Source: Exobasidium rhododendri (Eukaryota; Basidiomycota; Exobasidiomycetes; Exobasidiales; Exobasidiaceae). From it: a stretch of DNA of 64,000 bases. Under the pieces are notes generated by a model. The model was not told where the DNA came from. It was given only the letters and a program-made list of their open reading frames with translations, and searched no databases. The position numbers were made by a program, and so were the translations under genes. The stretch is taken from positions 1,178,001 to 1,242,000 of the forward strand of contig CP110630.1 in the NCBI GenBank assembly GCA_026210745.1, given 5' to 3'. Shown in pieces: positions 51,956-61,551 of the stretch (the stretch's first letter is position 1; each line of letters opens with the position of its first letter).

Positions 51956-52450
51956 ATGTACACAAAACAAGTGATAGTTCTCCTTTTCGCCTTGCTGGTT
52001 GCAGCTTGTGCCAGCAAAGTGGAGGACAAGCGGGTCGTACAAGAATCTGGAATGCCGATTCTGCAGTTGCCAAGCGGTCCTGTTGCACTTAGAAGAGAAG
52101 CGGAAGGCTCAAGGATGTCAAAAAGATTTGTACGAGAACCTGGAATGCCTATCTTGCAGATGCCAGACGGTACAGTTGCACTTAGAAGAGAAGCGGAAGG
52201 CTCAAGGATGTCAAAAAGATTTGTACGAGAACCTGGAATGCCTATCTTGCAGATGCCAAACGGTACTGTTGCACTGAGAAGATCGGCTCAGGAGAAGGAG
52301 TCAAAGGGTACTGCTAAACCATTGAAGCTGACCGTTGCCGCCGGAAAGTACGGTCCGAAGCGATCAATGCCACTAGAATTGTCTTCGTCCGAGCTGTCTT
52401 CTATGACAAAGGCGGAAGCCGAAAAGTACTCAAGGAGAGGAGGAATATAA
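51956..52450 (+). CDS. Secreted repeat peptide precursor with Kex2-type sites
   Basis: Single-exon 164-residue protein of no named family. Residues 1-19 are a signal peptide (basic start, VIVLLFALLVAA core). The mature part is a ladder of dibasic sites: KR26, RR47, KR57, RR78, KR88, RR109 and KR136. Between them lie three versions of a 19-residue peptide (27-45, 58-76, 89-107) with the core GMPILQ(M/L)P and ending in VAL, and two identical 9-residue spacers that begin EAE directly after RR. This is the layout of fungal Kex2-processed repeat proteins. The EA dipeptides recall Ste13 trimming in alpha-factor precursors. There is no CaaX box, so it is not a classical basidiomycete lipopeptide pheromone. 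No UstYa-type or peptidase gene is adjacent. Effector, hydrophobin-like surface peptide or RiPP precursor are all possible. Confidence 0.8.
   Translation: MYTKQVIVLLFALLVAACASKVEDKRVVQESGMPILQLPSGPVALRREAEGSRMSKRFVREPGMPILQMPDGTVALRREAEGSRMSKRFVREPGMPILQMPNGTVALRRSAQEKESKGTAKPLKLTVAAGKYGPKRSMPLELSSSELSSMTKAEAEKYSRRGGI
52034..52282 (+). repeat. 93-bp coding tandem repeat (two full units and a partial third)
   Basis: Units start at 52034, 52127 and 52220 (third unit 63 bp). Units 2 and 3 differ at 3 of 63 bases; a stretch of about 80 bases running from the end of unit 1 into unit 2 is repeated exactly from unit 2 into unit 3. Unit 1 is more diverged at its start. The pattern suggests recent duplication or gene conversion. 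Confidence 0.93.
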
Positions 52451-53254
52451 TCTTCCTCCTCTAACTCACATAGCCTACTACGGAGCATCATCAAGCAGAA
52501 CCCCCTTCCACCGCATCAGAAGCGCGCATGTGAATTATGGCCGTGAAAAATTCCAGCGACACAATTGTATACTTCTCTCCCTATCGCTTCGTTTTAATGA
52601 CAAATCGTAAGAATTTCTGGAGCTACCTTCGTTAGTCTTGTGATTGTCGCTCTCCACTTGGTGACTTCCTGCACCCGCTCAGTCACGATTGTTGCATCTA
52701 ATACCTGCACTACAATTCCTCACTAGGATGAGTCATTGCTTTGCTGCAGAGTCGAAGCTGCTGCAGCGACGACGCTCAAGCATGAACATCCTTTCGATCG
52801 TTCATCAGACCTTAGATGAGCTTTCATACTCCAGCTTCGCCGAGTTCTGCTTACGTGATCCAGAAAAGATTTTGTGTTTGTGTTTTTTCTTCTTTACACA
52901 CTATCCCCTCAATAGAGTCAGAAGACGTGGAGAGGCCAGAGGAAATGAATTTGTTGACATTAATGCACCATTCGACTTTAGACATTCATCCCAGCCCCTT
53001 CCTGTAACCTCGATCCCACCATATCGCCCTACTCAAACACATCGACAGACCATTCGGCACCTCCGATAACATACTGCGCTGGCTGGATTCACCTTGCACA
53101 TATACTACTTCACCTTTGTATCATCTCGCAACACCTAGCGTTTAGTCGCCTCTCTGCAATTTCACTACCCACTACCTCCATCCTAAATACTTGCGCAAGG
53201 AAAAAGTTCTGTCGGAGGCTTTAAGCAATCAATCTTGCTGCGTGTGAGGTTGAC
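52451..53254. other. Intergenic region, no gene supported
   Basis: About 800 bp after the repeat peptide gene. Short open frames show no family resemblance or signal peptide, and I saw no tailoring-enzyme fragment. Confidence 0.45.
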
Positions 53255-54585
53255 ATGCCATCAGAAAGCAGTCGAGGCATTTTCAACACACTCTTTGGAT
53301 GTTGCTTGGGGCATCGTGGGAGTTCTTCGGCAAGAGACAATCATGATGGTGCGAGGTCAGGGGAAGATGGTGCACATAGTGATGAGAGAACACCGCTCAT
53401 AGGCGGCATAGGTGGCCAATCTTCAAAGCCTTCGGGACAGAGTGAGGCCTTGACAGTCGAGGGAGATTCAAAAGCGTTACCAAGAAAGAGAAGTGTGGAT
53501 CTTGCAAGGCTCAGGGCGATAAGGGACCAAGCAAACGAGTGAGTTTGGAAAAGGGGAAAGGGAGGGTGAAAACAAAACAATTTTATCTGAGACCTAGCAT
53601 CACCTATACTCCAATGTAGGGCGTTTTTTTTCATCGATAATTCGCAGCTGCTACCTTCGTCAACTTCATTTCGTCCTATGGGCATGACGGCCTCTCAAGC
53701 CATGGGCGGCTCCAGAAAATTTAAAAAAGATCAGAAAGGGGAAGCTATTTCACATCAAGAACTGATAGCAGATTCCGACGAGGCAGAGCGACTGTATCGA
53801 GCAGCAATAAACACGGCTTCTACATCGATGGTAGAGGCAGCGGATGGAGTGAGCTCAGCAGACAAGAGGGGTGCGCCGATCAGTCTCGTCCGACGAATGA
53901 ACCTATCCATCCGGGAAGCATCTTTGCAAGGAGAAGAAGTGACTCCGATAGAAAAGAAAGCCACTTCAGATTCAGCGGGATGGCCATCTCCCTCACCAGA
54001 AGAGGCTCATCAGAGCATGGGTCTTGATGTTAGTAATGAGAGCTTGACTACTTCCGGATCTTCCAAATCACATCATCTGCCAATTAGCAAGCTACCTAGC
54101 AACCACTCGTTGCGCACACTGCGATTCGGTGGTCAGTCAGACCAATCACCTTCAAGTGAAACGAAAAGGGAGTATCCACTGGGTAAGACATCCGGTGCCG
54201 AGGATGAAGAATGGAACAGAGGTCGGACTAGAAGTAAGAGGGGGCTAGTTTGGTCTGAGAGTGGACCATCTACGTCTGAATCGAGACCGGCTTTGAATAA
54301 GATGTTCAGCGAGGAAGTAGGAGCGGGTGCCTTGACTTCAGAGGAGGCTGGTGAGGTTGGCCAGGGACAGAAGGAGGAAGAGAAAGGGTCAGGGCAAGAA
54401 ATCAAGGTGAGTTTGCCTAGTCTAATTCGACCAGCTCCCACACCTGACACTCGACGTCTTCTTTTCAGACTCCCGCGTCGCTGTCTTTGAATTTCACACA
54501 CACAGGTACAAAGAAGGACGTACAAGAGCGACTCAAGCTAATATCCCCCATAGCAGAAGCCTGGGACGGCAATCAGGACGATTGA
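53255..54585 (+). CDS. Unidentified protein, possibly LAMTOR1/Meh1-like at the N-terminus
   Basis: Three exons (53255-53538, 53620-54406, 54469-54585) give 395 residues. The start has a hydrophobic-cysteine patch (IFNTLFGCCLG) that could be palmitoylated, then an acidic stretch and DERTPLIGG. A helix LARLRAIRDQANEAFFFIDN spans intron 1. The order Cys pair, ERTPLL-like dileucine, short helix recalls LAMTOR1/Meh1, which anchors the Rag-TORC1 complex to the vacuole, but the myristoylation glycine is absent, so this is weak. The rest is Ser-rich and disordered. The last exon (VQERLKLISPIAEAWDG) is a short conserved-looking end. It is convergent with TYS1, 49 bp away. Confidence 0.65.
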
Positions 54586-54634
54586 ATGTAACAATTATCA
54601 TCAAAATTCTATCTTCTAGACGGAAATTATATAT

Positions 54635-56215
54635 CTACTTTTCATCCACCTTGAGATCTTTGATTCCTTCTTGGGCGGCCTTGACAAATGCCTCATTACT
54701 GGCGAAGGATTGCGCCTCCTTACTTTCTTTCCCTGACGGGCCTTCTGCGGGTGCTTGACCTTTCCTCTCTGCTGCAGTAGCACAAGCGGCAATGTCAACA
54801 TTTTCTTTCTCCCGCAATCCTTCACGAACTAGGAGAGAGACTCTGCTTTCACTCACGTCTATTATTCGAGTCCCTTTCTTTCTTCTTCTTGACCACGACG
54901 GGCTTCTGTGCGACTGGGTAAGCGGAAGTCTCCGCCGTTTGGAACTCGGGATTGGTCTTGTAAGCCGTCTGGATCGGTTCCAAGAGTGTGTTGATGGCAT
55001 CCGCTACGCCGCTCTTTAAATCTAGAGGGTGCAATTTCTTCGCAGCAAAATCGCTCGCAATCGTTTCATAATCACTGTAATGCAGGTTTCCCCCAAATTG
55101 TTCTCGTCTCGAGATACTGAACAAGGTTCCCTCAGGTGCATCTTCCAATATCAACGGTTTACTGATTCCCTCTTGATCGCGGCGGGTCTTCAAACTATCG
55201 CTCTCTTGCCTTAGCCTTGAGATCGGAAGTATCACTGCCTTTACAAATGCCAACACACCGTTCTCTTCAACGACTCCTTCTATACAGAAGGCGTCCTTCA
55301 GTTTCTTCTTGACATCTGAAGGCGTATCTAGAAAGTCAATCTTCGATCCGGAGTCAGAAGAAGACATTTTCGATCCTTTCAGTCCAGGTACCATTGAATT
55401 CATCAGATGAGCTCGCTTAGCATATCCAAGCTTGGGCAGATGGGTTTCGGCAAAGATGAAAATCTTGCGCTGATTGGAGAGGAGGGAAGAAGGTACTTAT
55501 CAGCATTCACACAAACTTTGATCTCTTGCCAACGTTGATGTCACGAAGCCATTTCTTACCTGGTCCACACCGCCAAACTGGAAGTCTGCATCGAGATATT
55601 GTTCATCGAGAGCCTGAAGACCAGGGTAGAGTAGGCCACTCAATAGAGGGCTTGCAACTTGTTTAACAACTTCTGAGCCAGCTCGCAATGCATCGTGCTC
55701 GGTAATACTGGCGCATAATCGGTAGTTGTCCATGTTGTAAGCTTCTGTGAGCTGATAAGATGAGCCGACGATAAAGATGAGTTTTTCCGTTGGGACGCCA
55801 ATCGACTTTAGAGCGGACATCAGAACATGTCTATAGTACTCTACTCGATGACGGACCAGCTCGATGGGTGCCTTGAGGTTGTCCAGAAATGCGTGAACGT
55901 CTGCATAAAATTTTGCATCATAGTCATTATTCGTCTCTCAATCAGCACAGATATACGTATGAAAGAGGAGGAGCCCTACTCACCTGCAAGAAGGACTTTA
56001 ACTTCGACACCCGCTCGAAGAAAGTCAGCAAGTTTTGAAAGGGCAACAAAGTATCCAATGTGAGGTCGGCCGGTCGGCGCTGTACCCCAGTAGCAACGTG
56101 GAGACCTCTCGTTCTTCTCCAGGATAGCCTTGATGGAATCGCCTCCCAAGACTTCTTGAAGGTCCCGAACAATAAGCTCGTATCGATCTGCCGGTGACAT
56201 TTCCGAGGTGGCCAT
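54635..56215 (-). CDS. TYS1: Tyrosyl-tRNA synthetase, cytosolic
   Basis: Four exons (56215-55984, 55900-55560, 55469-54857, 54828-54635) give 459 residues. Class I synthetase of the eukaryotic cytosolic type. The ATP motif is [10 protein letters not shown] (HIG near residues 52-54); [13 protein letters not shown] spans intron 1. [20 protein letters not shown] spans intron 2, and the KMSKS equivalent is KMSSS at 225-229. A Lys-rich segment ([13 protein letters not shown]) precedes the last intron, and a short charged tail follows with no EMAP-II domain. It is head-to-head with the BolA gene. Confidence 0.95.
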
Positions 56216-56518
56216 CTTGCAGACAACAAGTCGCGATTCACCTGCACTGTGAGCGGTGAGAAGAAGAGGATCAAAGAAAGTGTCGCTCACAAGTACCGGT
56301 ACACAATGAAATATTCATCACACTGATGACTCTTTGCTACAAATCAGCTACCGTGCGGTATACAGAGAAACACACACAAATCAACATTTTCTTCTTGACT
56401 GCCTGTCCAACTTTATGCCCAGATTACACGTGGAGGAACGCTTGCTCTTGCTTCTCAATTTATCATGATCACTCAGTCTATACCTCTCGCGGTCCACCCT
56501 TACTACTGCCAATCTTCC

Positions 56519-57186
56519 ATGTCGCTTCGATCGTCACTTTATCGGTTGACCAGCCAGCCAATTCGATCAGTCTCAGTACAAAAGTCTCTCGTTCGCCTTT
56601 ACGCCTCTACCGCCGAAACCTCTCAACATAAAATAATGCCAATCGAAGATTCAATGAGAGAGAAATTGGAGAGGGAATTCACTCCAAGTATTCTCAATAT
56701 CCGAAATGAGTGAGGCAAAGGAGAGGAGTGGGATTTTGGCTGCCATCTCTTTTCTCACATCTCACTCTTTTCTTGCTTCCTATTTCAGCTCCTCCAAGCA
56801 TTCACATCATGCCGCAATGGTCGCTCAAGGTGGTGGAAGTGGAGAGACACGTACGTGGAGAGTACGAAGGCTGCTTTGCTTATCCAATGTAGCTCACCTT
56901 CTTCCTCTTCTGAAATGTTCACAGACTTTTTTGTCGAGATCGTCTCGGAAGTTTTCAATGGAAAGGTGAGTAGTACTGCATATATGTTTTAGGTGCAGCA
57001 AGGAATGTTGATCGCGCATGATCTGCTCCTTTCTTCCCTTAGGGCCAACTCGCGCGGCATCGTTCAGTCAACAATCTCATGGCAGATGAATTCGAGCAGG
57101 GTCTTCATGCTCTCAGCTTGAGGACAAAAACGCCAGCGGAATGGATAAAGGAGCAGCAGTGGTCTGGCGCCCCAATCCAAAAGTAA
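56519..57186 (+). CDS. BolA-family protein, mitochondrial
   Basis: Four exons (56519-56709, 56789-56850, 56925-56965, 57043-57186) give 145 residues. Mitochondrial BolA proteins work with monothiol glutaredoxin in late iron-sulfur cluster delivery. A presequence (MSLRSSLYRLTSQPIRSVSV) precedes the BolA fold: MREKLEREFTPSILNIRNDS, then KHSHHAAMVAQGGGSGETHF, FFVEIVSEVFNGKGQLARHR and FEQGLHALSLRTKTPAEW. The SHHAAM histidine and the second RH motif fit the Bol1-type branch. ATG 56465 would add 18 residues; 56519 gives the better presequence. Confidence 0.93.
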
Positions 57187-57570
57187 TTGCACCGCTCTAA
57201 GTGATACTTGGTACATTTCTCACCCTTTCGTAGGCCCCTCTCCCCTCCCGGTATTCCATCTTACGCCCTCAGTCAGACTCACTGTAAAACAACATTCATC
57301 CGTACATGCAAATGATCGCTGCTTAGCCCCGTACAATGTGGTCGCGTTGCACGATTGTGAGGTAAAGGTGGTATTGCGACAATGCGCAAGACCGACGAAG
57401 AAATGAAAGCGGAACGTATGAGAGGTGTGACTGCTTTCGCAACGTGTTTCAGGTCCAGGAACCCGTGGAATGAGTAATGGTATGGACTTATATGTGTAAA
57501 TTGAAACGATATAGATGCTGTTGGTATCATTCTTGCTATAGATGAGTCGATAGAGATGACAGCACCGCTC
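57187..57570. other. Convergent intergenic region
   Basis: 384 bp between the stops of the BolA and G-gamma genes; no gene or RNA was seen. Confidence 0.45.
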
Positions 57571-57901
57571 TTACATGACTAAACAGTTGCAACCACCACT
57601 ACTAGGTGCGTAGGGGTCGTCCTTCTTCTCGACGGGGCCCCATACGGAAGGCACAAGGTAGTCTTTGGTGCTCTTGCAGTATCTGATTAGGCTGTGAGAA
57701 AAGAGAGAAGTGTCGATTCAGCAAAAGTAATCTGCGATACTCAGCCTCCCTTCTATATAAGATATTTTATGCTGACCTCGAGCTGGCTTCAGAGACACGA
57801 ACGCGGGGCCGTTCTAAATCCTCGCGGAGTCGCTGATTGTGTTCAGTCAGGCGACGTAGTTTCAACTCTGACATCGATTGCTTGTGTGGTCTGGCGTTCA
57901 T
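57571..57901 (-). CDS. Heterotrimeric G-protein gamma subunit
   Basis: Two exons (57901-57777, 57691-57571) give 81 residues. The N-terminal helix is [20 protein letters not shown], preceded by nine residues (MNARPHKQS). [20 protein letters not shown] spans the intron, and the fungal G-gamma block [17 protein letters not shown] follows. It ends CNCLVM: CLVM is a CaaX box favouring farnesylation, and the extra upstream cysteine is a possible palmitoylation site. It pairs with G-beta in pheromone or nutrient signalling. Both exons are short and hidden among longer spurious frames. An inner ATG at 57874 is a less likely start. Confidence 0.93.
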
Positions 57902-58364
57902 CCTTCCAAAGATCTGTCTGTTTGTATCTGTTGTCTTGCATCAGAAAGGGGCAATGCACCACTTGTCCCGAATGAAACTCACTCTGCCGTTGCCTGTTAG
58001 GTCTGTTCTGACAATATTTGACTTGCTTTACGCCTCTCGTCAGCCGCACTTGATCAGGGAGAGACGGCGATAGTTGTACAGATGGCGTCCGCTATGAGTT
58101 TCAAGGAAGAGAGTGTGTGCCCACTGGCAGATAGGAGAGAAAGGAAGGCACAGAAGCAGCTATGGTAGACCTTGATCGGACCTGACCTCCTCGGTGTGAT
58201 GAAAGGGATTAAAGCAGGCGCGAGCTAAAACCCACGTGGACATGCGAAAGCTGTCCAACGCACGGACTCCTGTACCGCTAAAGTGCTGCTTCTTTGCCTG
58301 TTCTTGCGATTGTATCGTGTCTTTCTCCTGGCCATTGCATTGGAAGGTGTAAAAGAGGAAGTCG
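57902..58364. other. Divergent G-gamma/PAN6 intergenic region
   Basis: 463 bp without a gene; it contains a CACGTG at 58233-58238, about 130 bp before the PAN6 start. Confidence 0.5.
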
Positions 58365-59679
58365 ATGATTCTACGGCAACTGCGGCTGGCTCGAGATCTG
58401 CATACGAACACTGCGCTGCTCCAACATGTATCTGCTGCGCTCCCCAATCCTGACTATACTCGGAAGGCCACTCTGCGTCACATCAGCTGCTTAACTCGAG
58501 CCTCGCCAGATGCACAAAAGCGAGCATACAGGCCCAAGATCAAGTCTCGAATGTACTCAGACTCTCCTGCTGATGGTGATCTGATTAGAAATTCCCCCTT
58601 ACCCATATTCAGCAACATTGCCGAGTTTAGAAGATGGAGGATGGAAATGATGTCAGCAGGTAGAACAGTGGGATTTGTACCAACGATGGGGGCGTTGCAC
58701 GTAGGACACCTCAGTCTAGGTGAGTGAGGGGTGACGACGAATGACGTCCTCCAGCATGGTTATTGGCAAAGTCCTGATGCTTCCCATCCTATACGTCACA
58801 GTCGAGAGGTCCTTAGCTGAGAATGATGAGACGGTCGTGTCAATCTTTGTCAACCCAGCCCAATTTGCACCAACAGAAGACTTATCCAGCTATCCAAGAA
58901 CATTATCCAGCGATATAAAAGCTCTTTCTTCGATATCTTCTACTTCTAAGACAGTCTCTGCTATTTTTGCTCCGACTGTCAAGGAAATGTATCCATCACC
59001 CGATGGAAGACCATTCACTCAACATGTGAAAGAGCAACAAGGTGCTTTCGTAGAAGTGCAAGGCCTAGCTCATCAGATGGAGGGAGCAAGTCGACCTACT
59101 TTCTTTCGCGGAGTTGCCACCATTGTGACAAAATTGTTCCACGTAGTGCAGCCAGACTTGGCATACTTTGGACAAAAGGACATTCAACAGGCAATCATAC
59201 TACGGAGACTCGTTTCTGATCTGCTTTTTTCGCATCCACCTTCCGCCAAGGCAGTGCGAATATTAGCGACTATAAGAGATGAGCGAGATGGACTAGCACT
59301 GAGTAGTCGGAACGTCTACCTGACAAGTCGAGCAAGGAATCATGCCCCCATACTGCATCGCTCTCTGAGTGCTGGGGAAGCTGCATGGAATGACAAAACG
59401 TTTCTTCCCGACGAGCGGGACATGGTTGAAGTCACACTGAAAGCTGCTCACAAGGTAGCGCAAGCAGCCATCATGGAGGCAGAAAAGGACGGCGTGAAGG
59501 TCGAATTACTCTACATAAGTCTGAATGACCCCATTTCACTGCAAGATCTAAGTAAGGATTCCAGCAACTTCAGCAAGGATCGGGGAGCTATCCTGAGTGC
59601 AGCGGCTCTCGTCAAAGAAGGAGACGATGGACGTGTGACTCGACTGATAGACAACGTTCTTTTGGGCTTCACGCTATAG
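58365..59679 (+). CDS. PAN6: Pantoate-beta-alanine ligase (pantothenate synthase)
   Basis: Two exons (58365-58719, 58802-59679) give 410 residues. It joins pantoate and beta-alanine with ATP to make pantothenate, the precursor of coenzyme A. The N-terminal ~80 residues are basic and presequence-like; the fungal enzyme may thus be mitochondrial, which is inference. The core has FVPTMGALHVGHLSL (HxGH ATP motif) just before the intron, then VSIFVNPAQFAPTEDLSSYP, GQKDIQQAIILRRLV and RDERDGLALSSRNVYL. Moderate insertions explain its length over bacterial PanC (about 280). Confidence 0.93.
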
Positions 59680-60073
59680 CAGCTTGGAGCGTCCATAACA
59701 TACAAGTCTTCAAATCTCTCAACTTCAAAGATTTTAAAGCTGAAGTGATGATGTTTTGATGCATAAATTACGCTAGATTTGAAGGATGTGAGACACAGTT
59801 AGGAGGGATTGATGGGGAGCATGAGGTGCTCGCTTCCTGTCAGAGAAAGGGGCGAACGTTTCCGCGCTTCCCTGGATTGTCTAATGACTGCGAACGGGGT
59901 AGATCTCGCTTGAGAAGAGGGAGCTGCGTGTGCTTGTGTGCGTGCGATTAATACATGGTCTGCTGCTGTAATGCTATACAATGTTTTCATTTTCCCGACG
60001 GACGCCTCGATGAATTCTATCCAGTCTTATTCTTTTCTCGGCTTGTCACTCGAAAGCTCTACTGCCACAACAA
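59680..60073. other. Convergent intergenic region
   Basis: 394 bp between the stops of PAN6 and the polyglutamine membrane protein; nothing recognised. Confidence 0.45.
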
Positions 60074-60200
60074 TCACACTATCTGCCGAGTCCCTCGATC
60101 AAATCCACCAGCTAAAGGCGTATAGGAAGACTGCTCAGGACGTATCCGTGGCGCACCTCCTCCTGGATAGCCGGCTGGCGGTAGAGAGTAGCCCCCTATT

Positions 60201-60238
<38 letters not shown>

Positions 60239-61551
60239 AACTGGTTTCCCAATCGCAGGTGCGCCGTATATTGCTTCAGGCGACATCCCGTTGGAGATTT
60301 GTCGCTGAATGGGTGGCATGCCTGCTGGTGGGAATTGCAGATTGGGGCTTGGCCCTCGCACTTGCTTCGCTTTCGAATTCGGTGAAAGAGAGCTTTTGAC
60401 TCCCAGTGGGTCAGCACCTGCTCTTCCTGCCCCAAAATTGTCTGACTGGGAATAATTTCCATTGTGATATATGCTTGCACTTTTGCTCTGTCTACTAGGA
60501 TCGCTTTGATATGTACTCTTTCTTCGATGATCACCTCTCCCCACACTATCTACCCTTCTCAGGTTCGACGACGACATCGATCGAGATCCACCTTCTGATC
60601 CTGTTGCTCCCTCATCGCCCAGATACATCGACTTGCGAAGAACACCGGGTCCTACGCTGTCGATTCTTCGACTGTCTGCTCGTGCATACCTTGACTTTCT
60701 TCTGGAGTCACTCGCTGGAGGTGGTCCCAAACCCACGTTGAGCGTTGAACCCTGAGAACTCATCACCTCCGCGCCGTCTGCTCCCATCTCATATGACCTC
60801 GAAGCGTACCCTGATGGTCCTGGGCTCACGATCGGCTTGGTAGGTTGGAAACCACTTCCATCTGGACCAAAAGAGCTGCCCTGGACGGGGGGATGAGCGG
60901 GCCCTCCTCGTCGATTGGAAGCAGCTGTTGCGCCAGGCAGACTAATACCACTACTCTGCCCTCGACTGTGACCTGCTTTACCAAAGTAATCCTGTACATT
61001 GCTCCTGCTTGATTGAGGTGTCCCGATCGCTCCATTTCTCATATCATCATGTCGACCTCCTCTACCCATTGGACTTGCACCTGCTAGTAGGCTAGCTCGA
61101 CCGGCCGAACTTTTACTCATCTCTGAAACTTTCAATCCAGCTACTCTTGTCCCATATCCCGCCGCACTGGGTTGGAATAGCTTAGCTTGGCCATTGACAT
61201 ATGGTCTGGCCTCCTTCCTAGGTTTGTTGAAAACTTTACACAGACCCCCAACAAAGAGCAGGAGGACAAAAACACCTAACAGTATTGCCAGTGTCAAGCC
61301 CACTTCAACAGGTGTCAGACCAGACGTGTCCTGCCTGGTTGTGCTGGTGACTGCACTTGTCGCGGTAGGTAGGACGTTTGCTGTCGTAGAAGCACTGATG
61401 GATGCGCAGATCGATAGTTCAGTACGTGCTCTTACAAGTGCTACAACTGACTCCCCTTCATCTTCTTCCAATCGAAAAGTAATCCTGCTACTTACCGTCT
61501 TTGTAAGTCGCCAACGACTCTGCCAGCAACTTGCTTCTTGAAGCCCGACAT
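60074..61551 (-). CDS. Single-pass membrane protein with cytosolic polyglutamine tract
   Basis: No named family recognised. Two exons (61551-61496, 61430-60074) give about 470 residues. A short Ser/Thr-rich segment is followed by one strong membrane helix near residues 57-78 (VGLTLAILLGVFVLLLFVGG) and a basic stop-transfer region (KVFNKPRKEARPY). A long disordered tail of Ser, Gly and Arg-rich repeats (RRKS, RRVDS) and a run of 12 glutamines follow. This resembles small fungal cell-wall-sensor or polarity proteins with a short outer part, but no cysteine-rich sensor domain is seen. The exon 2 frame has no useful ATG near its start, so the short first exon is inferred from splice phase; another acceptor is possible. 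Confidence 0.6.
60202..60240 (-). repeat. CAG/CAA tract coding for 12 glutamines
   Basis: Eleven GCT units on the plus strand, read as CAG on the coding minus strand, followed by CAA. Likely length-variable between strains. Confidence 0.95.

Noticed and set aside
51760-52092. Upstream frame overlapping the start of the repeat peptide gene
   Set aside because: Its ATG lies upstream of the TATA box, so it would not be in the transcript.
51956-52450. Interpretation of the repeat peptide gene as a mating pheromone
   Set aside because: Basidiomycete pheromones are short lipopeptides ending in CaaX; this protein has a signal peptide, Kex2 sites and no CaaX.
52689-53069. 126-codon open frame between the repeat peptide gene and the next gene
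   Set aside because: No ATG context, signal peptide or conserved block; composition looks like promoter DNA.
59938-60399. Plus-strand frame of 153 codons with an alanine run
   Set aside because: It is the antisense of the CAG tract in the polyglutamine gene; the alanine run is a reading-frame shadow.
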